Assembly (NCBI GenBank): GCA_036518635.1
Contig: DATDMT010000004.1
Span: 1-11,444 of the forward strand
Reading direction: 5' to 3'
Length of the DNA: 11,444 nt
Origin: AWTP1-18 sp036518635
GTDB lineage: Bacteria; Pseudomonadota; Gammaproteobacteria; Burkholderiales; Rhodocyclaceae
This document shows positions 6,860-11,444 of this stretch, one piece after another. Under the pieces are notes generated by a model. The model saw nothing but the letters and a program-made list of their open reading frames with translations. It did not search any database and was not told the DNA's origin. Every line of letters begins with the position of its first letter. Position 1 is the stretch's first letter. Position numbers and translations under genes: made by a program.

Positions 6860-8038
6860 ATGCCCGAATTCGAATACACCGCCCTCTCACGCGACGGCAC
6901 CGAGGTCAACGGCACCGAACAGGCCGAAACCGAGGAAGCCCTAACGCGCCAACTCAAGCGCCAACAGCTAACGCTGCTCAGCGCAAAGGCAAAACGCAGC
7001 AAGCGTATTTCGCTGGCGCTGGTGCAGGGCTTCATCAGCGAACTATCGCCCCTGGTTAGCAGCGGCATCCCCCTGGAACGGGCGCTGCAGATCGTCGGCG
7101 AGGACACCCGCACTTCGGAAATCGGCGAACTGGTCGAGCAGTTGCGCAAGGGCATCAAGCGCGGCGAATCCCTGTCGCAGACCCTGGCCCAGTCGGGCCG
7201 CTTCGACACCATGCTGGTGTCCCTGGTCAAGGTCGGCGAGACCAGCGGCGAACTGCCCCAGGTGCTGGCTATTCTCGAGACCTACTATCAGGAGGCGCGT
7301 CAGGTGCGGCGCGACCTAATAGCCTCACTCACCTACCCGGCGATCTTAGCCATCGTCAGCCTGCTTTCGGTGATCGGCCTAGCCCTCTACGTGGTACCGA
7401 TCTTCCGCGACATCTTCGATGAGAAGGCCCAGGCCGCCCTTCCCCTGGGCACCAAGATTCTGTTCGCCGCCAGCGAATTCCTAATCAATTGGGGCTGGCT
7501 CGCCGCCCTAATGCTTGCGGCCATCGCCACCGCAACCACCCTGGCGGTACAGCGCAACGACGGCATCAACTATCAGTGGCACCGGCTGCTGCTCAACGCG
7601 CCCTGGATCGGCGAACTCAAGGCCAAGTTCGATGCGTTCAAGCTGGCCAAGGCCCTGGGCATCATGATGCAGCGGGGTGTACCGCTGGTGCAGGCCGCCG
7701 AGATCGCCCGCCCCCTGCTCGACAACCGCTTGCAGCGCGACGGCTTCGAGCAATGTGTGCAGGGTCTGCGCAAAGGTGAGGCCATCCCCAGCGCCATCGC
7801 CCGGGTGCCGGGCCTGCCGGTGCAGTTCCACCGTTACGTCAAACTCGGCAACGAAACCGGCTCCCTGGGTGAAAGCCTTGACCGCGCAGCCACCCTGCTG
7901 CGCGAGGACTTCCGCAACCGCCTGCGTGCTCTGGTAGCGATCCTCGATCCGCTGATCATCGTCACCATGGGCGGCATGGTGGCCTTCATGGTCATCTCCA
8001 TTCTGTTGGCGGTGTTCAGCCTGTCGGACGTGCGTTGA
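6860..8038 (+). CDS. gspF: Type II secretion system inner-membrane platform protein GspF
   Basis: GspF is the polytopic inner-membrane protein that links the GspE ATPase to pseudopilin assembly. This one has 392 residues. The N-terminal FEYTALSRDGTEVNGTEQAE is the usual GspF opening. Two repeated T2SSF domains follow (about 55-180 and 258-382), each with its signature: KVGETSGEL (124-132) and GNETGSLGESL (330-340). Membrane segments are predicted at about 158-180, 211-230 and 361-385, and the end (LDPLIIVTMGGMVAFMVISI) is highly typical. The ATG at 6860 fits this opening; no strong Shine-Dalgarno is seen. In most T2SS operons gspE and gspF are adjacent; here about 3.8 kb of toxin-antitoxin and type I secretion genes lies between them. 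A gspJ-like gene follows after 4 nt. Confidence 0.94.
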   Translation: MPEFEYTALSRDGTEVNGTEQAETEEALTRQLKRQQLTLLSAKAKRSKRISLALVQGFISELSPLVSSGIPLERALQIVGEDTRTSEIGELVEQLRKGIKRGESLSQTLAQSGRFDTMLVSLVKVGETSGELPQVLAILETYYQEARQVRRDLIASLTYPAILAIVSLLSVIGLALYVVPIFRDIFDEKAQAALPLGTKILFAASEFLINWGWLAALMLAAIATATTLAVQRNDGINYQWHRLLLNAPWIGELKAKFDAFKLAKALGIMMQRGVPLVQAAEIARPLLDNRLQRDGFEQCVQGLRKGEAIPSAIARVPGLPVQFHRYVKLGNETGSLGESLDRAATLLREDFRNRLRALVAILDPLIIVTMGGMVAFMVISILLAVFSLSDVR

Positions 8039-8042
8039 CGTG

Positions 8043-8675
8043 ATGGCCGATCCGCGCAAGACCACCTCCGCGTGCCGTCAGCGCGCGCCAGGCTTCACCC
8101 TGATCGAGACCCTTGTGGTACTGGTGATCAGCGTCGGTTTGGTGATCCTGATGGCGCAACTGTTCCGCTCGGTGGGGCAGTCGGTACTCGCCCTTAAGGG
8201 AGGCAATCCCGAGTGGACCGCCCAGTCGCAGATTCGCGAGCAACTGAATCAACTGTTCCTGTTGCCTGGCAAACCCGTCGTCGGGGGCGGTCGCCAGGAG
8301 CTTTATTTTTTCACCTGGCGCAGCAACGTCACCGGCACCGACGGCAAGCCAACCCTGGCGTACTTCGAGTACCGCGCCGATGATCGCGCCCTGTACTACC
8401 GCGAGAAGCCAATGCCGGCGTGGTGGGCCGAAGCACCCCAGCTTTCGCAGGAACGCAGCGGCATCGAATCGTTGGCGCCGACCAAGATCATGGCCGGCGT
8501 GGAAGACATGCGTTTCTATTTTGTTCCGCCCGGCGCGCAATCGGTGGAACGGGAAGGCTGGCAGGATACCTGGCCTGCGGGTCAGGTTCAGCCGCGTCTG
8601 GTGGTCGCCACCTTCAGCCGCGGCGGGCGCGACTACACCCTGTGGTTCGACCTGAGGGGCACGGATGCGCTCTGA
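8043..8675 (+). CDS. gspJ: Type II secretion minor pseudopilin, GspJ-like
   Basis: This 210-residue prepilin-like protein has a 17-residue leader ending in Gly, the peptidase site before FTLIE (Glu at +5), and a hydrophobic helix up to about residue 42. The globular domain ends with GVEDMRFYFV, then WQDTWP and a QPRLVVATF strand, which match the GspJ pattern (a 'W-x-W-P' type segment followed by a Pro-Arg strand). GspJ forms the pseudopilus tip with GspI and GspK; a GspK-like gene lies just downstream, but no gspI or gspH is seen. ATG 8043 was chosen; GTG 8040 directly before it is an equivalent alternative. The gene starts 4 nt after gspF and overlaps the next gene by 11 nt, so it belongs to the same transcript. 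GspH is a less likely alternative because of length and the C-terminal pattern. Confidence 0.8.
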   Translation: MADPRKTTSACRQRAPGFTLIETLVVLVISVGLVILMAQLFRSVGQSVLALKGGNPEWTAQSQIREQLNQLFLLPGKPVVGGGRQELYFFTWRSNVTGTDGKPTLAYFEYRADDRALYYREKPMPAWWAEAPQLSQERSGIESLAPTKIMAGVEDMRFYFVPPGAQSVEREGWQDTWPAGQVQPRLVVATFSRGGRDYTLWFDLRGTDAL

Positions 8676-9321
8676 TACGCGCCGCCTATTGCGCTTCACC
8701 GTTCTGTCCTTGCTGGCACACGTGGCGGTGGTCGTGCCGTGGCGACTTTCCCTGGAAGCGCCGCCCATTGTTGGTCAAGTGTACATCCAGGCACAGCTAC
8801 GTCCCACCCCCGTGGCAACAGAGAAGAAGCCGCCTGCGAATGCCGGCGACAAAGCCAAAGGGAACAAGAACCAGCAAGGCAAGCCGGGGCCGCGCCAGTT
8901 GCTGACGGGCAAGGGTGGGCGCCCGATCTCCACCGCGCCAGAGGCGCCGGCCGTGCCAGAGACCGCCGCGGCACCGGTCGAGGCCGTCATCACCGACCAG
9001 CCGGTGCCGCCGGAATATCCCGCCGAAGCCCGCCGACGCAAACTTGAGGCCTGCGTTCTAGCGGCAGTGAGCGTTGGCGTCGGCGGCGAAGTGGAGCGGG
9101 TGGAAATCCTCGCCAGCGATGTGCCCGGCGTCTTCGACCAGTCGGTTATCGAATCGCAGCAAAGCGCTCACTATCTGCCCGCGCGCCGCCAGGGCGAAGC
9201 GGCAGCCAGCCGCGTGCTCGCGGTGGCCGAATTTGTCCTCGAACCGGGGCGCCGCCTCGGCTGCGCGGCGCGCTACGCGGCGCAGGCGGAAAAGCTACTG
9301 GCCGGATCGTCGCAGCCGTGA
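8665..9321 (+). CDS. TonB-like protein with TonB C-terminal domain, within the T2SS gene set
   Basis: This 218-residue protein has the TonB architecture. The N-terminal membrane anchor (about 9-25) contains S15 and H19, matching the SxxxH motif that TonB needs for contact with ExbB/ExbD. A Pro/Ala/Lys-rich periplasmic linker covers about 45-110. The C-terminal TonB domain (about 112-195) opens with VPPEYPAEARRRKLEACVL and continues with GGEVERVEIL and FDQSVIESQ. The usual Gly before the 'V' strand is Ala129 here, and a tail of about 25 residues with a second Cys (C130, C200) follows. No exbB, exbD or TonB-dependent receptor is in the window. It overlaps the gspJ-like gene by 11 nt and the gspK-like gene by 4 nt (GTGA), so it is made with the pseudopilins. 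It could supply energy coupling, or play a structural GspC-like role from inner membrane to secretin; both are inference. Confidence 0.78.
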   Translation: MRSDTRRLLRFTVLSLLAHVAVVVPWRLSLEAPPIVGQVYIQAQLRPTPVATEKKPPANAGDKAKGNKNQQGKPGPRQLLTGKGGRPISTAPEAPAVPETAAAPVEAVITDQPVPPEYPAEARRRKLEACVLAAVSVGVGGEVERVEILASDVPGVFDQSVIESQQSAHYLPARRQGEAAASRVLAVAEFVLEPGRRLGCAARYAAQAEKLLAGSSQP

Positions 9322-10385
9322 AGCGCCAGCGCGGCTTCATCCTGATCTATGTGGTGGGCCTGATCGCCGCCCTGGCGATGATCCTCTACCAGCTCAACCT
9401 GCAGCGCACCGGGGTTCCGCAGCAGTTGGAGCGCCAGCTCGACCGGGCACTGGAGGGCCGCGAGGCGCGGCTGCTGCTGGAGTTCGTTGCCGCCGGCCTG
9501 CAGCAGCAGGATTTGTCGGTCGACGCCCGCTACCTGCAGTTCAAACAGTTGTTGCTGGAAGATCCGACCCGATTGTCTGAATTGGACGAAGCGCTATCTC
9601 AACTCAAGTCGATGCTCGACCAGCTCGGCTTCAACATCGAAGGTGCGCGCGGCAAGTCTGGCAGTTCAACCAGCGAAGGCAGCACGCCGAGCTTTGAAGG
9701 CAAGGATGTACTCTTTGCGCCGCGTGCCACGCCCTACAGCCTACGCTTGGGCGAACGGGCCTATACCATCCACGTGCTGCCGGGCAACGCCCTACCCAAT
9801 CTCAACTCCCTACCCTTCCTGCCGATGGCGCGCTATCTGCAGCACCTGGGCTTGGCGGAAAGTAAGGCGCGTGAATTGGCCGCCGATTTAGTGGACTGGC
9901 GCGACCGGGACAATTTCAAGACCGAGAGCATCGGCGCTGAACAGGACTACTACCTCAACCTGCAGCATCCCTATCCGCCGCGTAACGGCGGAATCCAGCA
10001 CTGGCAGGAGCTCGCCTTTGTACGCGGCGTGGGCATCGACACGCTGCCGCTGCTGCGCGCCAATTTCATGCTGCGTGACGCCCGACTCAGTTCGCAGGTG
10101 CTGGCCGACTACATGACGCCGGAAGCGATTGCCACCCTGGCCGACCTCAAGCCGGACATCGTGCGCTTGATCCTGAAGGAATACGGCCGCCTCAACAGCA
10201 AGGATGAGCAGAAAGTGCAAAGCGACGTGGCCGAGGTGTTGCTCACCAAGGATGCCGAGGCCTTCGACCGTGTCGTGGTTTTCAAGGAGAGCACGGATAC
10301 CGTGCGCATCGAAATCGTCAGCGAACACATCACGCTCACCGCTGATTACGACACTGCTAAGAAGCACTTTATCGCGGTTTGGTAG
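9318..10385 (+). CDS. gspK: Type II secretion minor pseudopilin, GspK-like
   Basis: This is a 355-residue protein with a very short basic leader MKRQRG and a hydrophobic helix beginning FILIYVVGLIAALAM. Position +5 is Tyr rather than Glu; lack of Glu5 is a known trait of GspK, which caps the pseudopilus tip. The T2SSK region is recognisable: NLNSLPFLP (161-169), LVDWRDRDN (191-199), IGAEQDYYLNL (205-215), HPYPPRNGG (217-225), and ELAFVRGVG (231-239). The acidic DWRDRD and GAEQD motifs match those that bind calcium in GspK. A Gln/Leu-rich helical stretch (about 33-105) and a Gly/Ser-rich linker (about 110-127) lie before it. The start is GTG, overlapping the TonB-like stop by 4 nt, and the leader position confirms this start. 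It is the last plus-strand gene of the cluster. Confidence 0.85.
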   Translation: MKRQRGFILIYVVGLIAALAMILYQLNLQRTGVPQQLERQLDRALEGREARLLLEFVAAGLQQQDLSVDARYLQFKQLLLEDPTRLSELDEALSQLKSMLDQLGFNIEGARGKSGSSTSEGSTPSFEGKDVLFAPRATPYSLRLGERAYTIHVLPGNALPNLNSLPFLPMARYLQHLGLAESKARELAADLVDWRDRDNFKTESIGAEQDYYLNLQHPYPPRNGGIQHWQELAFVRGVGIDTLPLLRANFMLRDARLSSQVLADYMTPEAIATLADLKPDIVRLILKEYGRLNSKDEQKVQSDVAEVLLTKDAEAFDRVVVFKESTDTVRIEIVSEHITLTADYDTAKKHFIAVW

Positions 10386-10386
10386 C

Positions 10387-10492
10387 CCCGAACGGACACA
10401 ACCAAGGAGACACCGAGCAAGTTCGATCGCATTAAGCTTGCGAAGTGCAGGACCTGTGGCTCAAGGGCTTCGACAGGATCAGCCCGAACGGA
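10387..10492. repeat. Direct repeat of a 10-mer in the convergent intergenic gap
   Basis: CCCGAACGGA occurs at 10387-10396 and again at 10483-10492, each preceded by an AGC context. The second copy closes a hairpin element at 10465-10491. The gap (10386-10557) has no open frame I can support, and the repeat suggests two remnants of one dispersed element. Confidence 0.4.
10465..10491. repeat. REP-like palindromic element between convergent genes
   Basis: GGGCT (10465-10469) and AGCCC (10481-10485) form a stem around an 11-nt loop, followed by GAACGG. From memory, elements of the form GGCTTCGACAGG..TCAGCC plus GAACGG are dispersed in many beta- and gammaproteobacterial genomes, often between convergent genes. 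It may also act in transcript termination or 3' end stability. There is no T-tract, so it is not a standard intrinsic terminator. A second short pair, GCAAG (10417-10421) and CTTGC (10437-10441), is also present. Confidence 0.45.
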
Positions 10493-10551
10493 AACGCGTG
10501 ACCAGCGCACCCAAATGCTCGCAACCGCTCGACGACAGTCCCGCCGGCCCC

Positions 10552-10570
10552 GTTCGCTCAGTGCGCGAAC
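10552..10570. other. Hairpin over the 3' end of the SecB-like gene
   Basis: GTTCGC (10552-10557) and GCGAAC (10565-10570) form a perfect 6-bp stem with a 7-nt loop that includes the stop codon of the minus-strand SecB-like gene (10558-10560). There is no following U-tract on either strand. It may help stabilise or end either transcript, but it could be chance in GC-rich DNA. Confidence 0.25.
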
Positions 10571-11019
10571 TTGCGCTGCGCGTAGGCCCCGGCGAAATCC
10601 AACTCAGCGATGTTGATGGCGGGATAGCCTGCAAAACGACCGTTCTGCTCGATGACCGCGCGCAAGGTGGCCGTCAGCGCCTCGGGTACCTTGACGTGAA
10701 GGAACTCGTCCACTTCATCCTCAGGAATCAGGTGCAGGCGAACGTCGGCCCGATAAGCCATTTCCATCACGAAGAACACACGCTTGACGACGGCCGCCTC
10801 GATCTGGACGAAGATTTCGACCCGGTGATCGTCCTTCTCCAGCGGCGTCACCTTGGCAAATACGGAGAGACCATGGTGCAGATCGGGCAACAGTTCGGCA
10901 GGCAGTCGGCCGAAGGGATTTTCCATCGAAAAATCCGCGACGAAATGGTCAAGGATGAAAAAGCCGGGGGCATCCGGTGCCTCCGGCGTGGTAACGGTTT
11001 GTTGGGCGGTGTCGGTCAT
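10558..11019 (-). CDS. SecB-family protein-export chaperone, divergent
   Basis: This 153-residue protein resembles SecB, the cytosolic tetrameric chaperone that keeps preproteins unfolded and hands them to SecA. Matches to the SecB pattern are in order: FVADFSMENP (26-35, like the SecB 'D-[IL]-S-F-E-x-P' strand), a VFAKVTPLEKDDHRVEIFVQI strand pair (about 53-73), FVMEMAYRADVRL (83-95), and the C-terminal helix and strand LHVKVPEALTATLRAVI, GYPAINIAELDFAGAYAQR (about 107-149). The C-terminal SecA-binding zinc tail seen in some SecB is absent. It diverges enough from standard proteobacterial SecB that it may be a paralogue. Its ATG overlaps the lipoprotein stop by 4 nt (ATGA), so the two are translationally coupled. 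It converges on the secretion cluster. The assignment rests on pattern recognition and is likely but not certain. Confidence 0.7.
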   Translation of the reverse strand: MTDTAQQTVTTPEAPDAPGFFILDHFVADFSMENPFGRLPAELLPDLHHGLSVFAKVTPLEKDDHRVEIFVQIEAAVVKRVFFVMEMAYRADVRLHLIPEDEVDEFLHVKVPEALTATLRAVIEQNGRFAGYPAINIAELDFAGAYAQRKFAH

Positions 11020-11444
11020 TGGGTAGGGGTGGCGATCTTGTTGAGCGAGAAATCCTCTTCCTTCAGCCGTCCATCCGCCTGGACCACGGGGAAGGTGAAC
11101 TTGCCCTTGGCTTGCAGTTCGGCAAAGGGCATTTCGGTCTTGAAAGACTTGGCATTGGGCAGGTCGCGAGAAAACATCACCAGCGCCGCTCTCTGGTCAT
11201 TAATGCGAAAAATGGTCTTGGCGACAGCGCCATTGAGCGTGGCCTCAGCGACCGTGGTCGGGTTCACACTCGGCACCTCCAGCATTTTGCCGCCCCGGTT
11301 GAGGCGAACCACGACCACGCGCGAAAAGTCCATCGTGCCTTTTTCCATTTCCGCCTGCAGCAGGGCGTGGGGGTCGTTGGCACTGGGAGGCGGCACCGGC
11401 GTGTCTTTGCCGCACGCCGCGAGCAATAGCGCCGCGAGAAGCGT
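11016..11444 (-). CDS. Predicted lipoprotein of unknown function (5' partial)
   Basis: The frame remains open at the right window edge, so the first residues are missing. What is visible begins inside a hydrophobic signal segment, TLLAALLLAAC, followed by GKDTPVPPP. This is a clear lipobox (LAAC), with lipidation expected on that Cys; Gly at +2 rather than Asp favours outer-membrane sorting. The mature part is about 133 residues, soluble, with beta-rich stretches (FSRVVVVRLNRGG, RAALVMFSRDLP, GKFTFPVVQADGRL). I do not recognise the family. A TTG at 11426 could be read as a start but would cut off most of the signal peptide, so the true start is outside the window. It overlaps the SecB-like gene by 4 nt and lies upstream of it, so any promoter is beyond the window. 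Confidence 0.75.
   Translation of the reverse strand, partial: TLLAALLLAACGKDTPVPPPSANDPHALLQAEMEKGTMDFSRVVVVRLNRGGKMLEVPSVNPTTVAEATLNGAVAKTIFRINDQRAALVMFSRDLPNAKSFKTEMPFAELQAKGKFTFPVVQADGRLKEEDFSLNKIATPTQ

Noticed and set aside
10386..10557. Intrinsic terminator for the secretion operon
   Set aside because: Stems are present but none is followed by a run of T on either strand, so a standard Rho-independent terminator is not supported.
11019..11429. Plus-strand open frame opposite the lipoprotein gene
   Set aside because: The minus strand carries a clear signal peptide, lipobox and an ATGA overlap with the SecB-like gene; the plus-strand frame has none of these.

Overview
The window is GC-rich, densely packed DNA of proteobacterial type. 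The mix of type II secretion (T2SS) genes, a PrtD/HlyD-type type I exporter and a SecB-family protein suggests a betaproteobacterium, possibly Rhodocyclales. That placement is an inference from gene content and codon style; no rRNA or other marker gene is present.

Layout on the plus strand. Positions 1-316 hold the 3' end of a low-complexity Asp/Lys/Asn-rich protein ending in Cys. It is followed by a LuxR/NarL-type response regulator, the major pseudopilin gspG and the secretion ATPase gspE, tightly packed. At 3067-3142 there is a short promoter/operator-like gap, then a Phd/YefM-VapC toxin-antitoxin pair that runs with 3 nt spacing into a type I secretion ABC transporter (PrtD-like) and its HlyD-family adaptor (PrtE-like). 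After a 48-nt gap the T2SS set resumes: gspF, a gspJ-like minor pseudopilin, a TonB-like protein, and a gspK-like minor pseudopilin. The last three overlap each other by a few bases.

At 10386-10557 the transcription units converge in a non-coding gap with a repeated 10-mer and hairpins. On the minus strand lie a divergent SecB-family chaperone (10558-11019) and, upstream of it with a 4-nt ATGA overlap, a lipoprotein whose signal peptide runs off the right edge.

How the parts may work together. GspG, J and K would form the pseudopilus, GspE would power it and GspF would anchor it in the inner membrane. The secretin (GspD), GspC, L, M, H, I and the prepilin peptidase are not in this window. 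The PrtD/PrtE pair would export an unfolded substrate through a TolC-like channel, also not seen here. The unusual points are the nesting of a type I exporter and a toxin-antitoxin module inside a reduced T2SS gene set, and a TonB-like protein with an intact N-terminal SxxxH motif between gspJ and gspK. The surface-protein-like gene at the left edge is a candidate substrate, but that is only a hypothesis from position.
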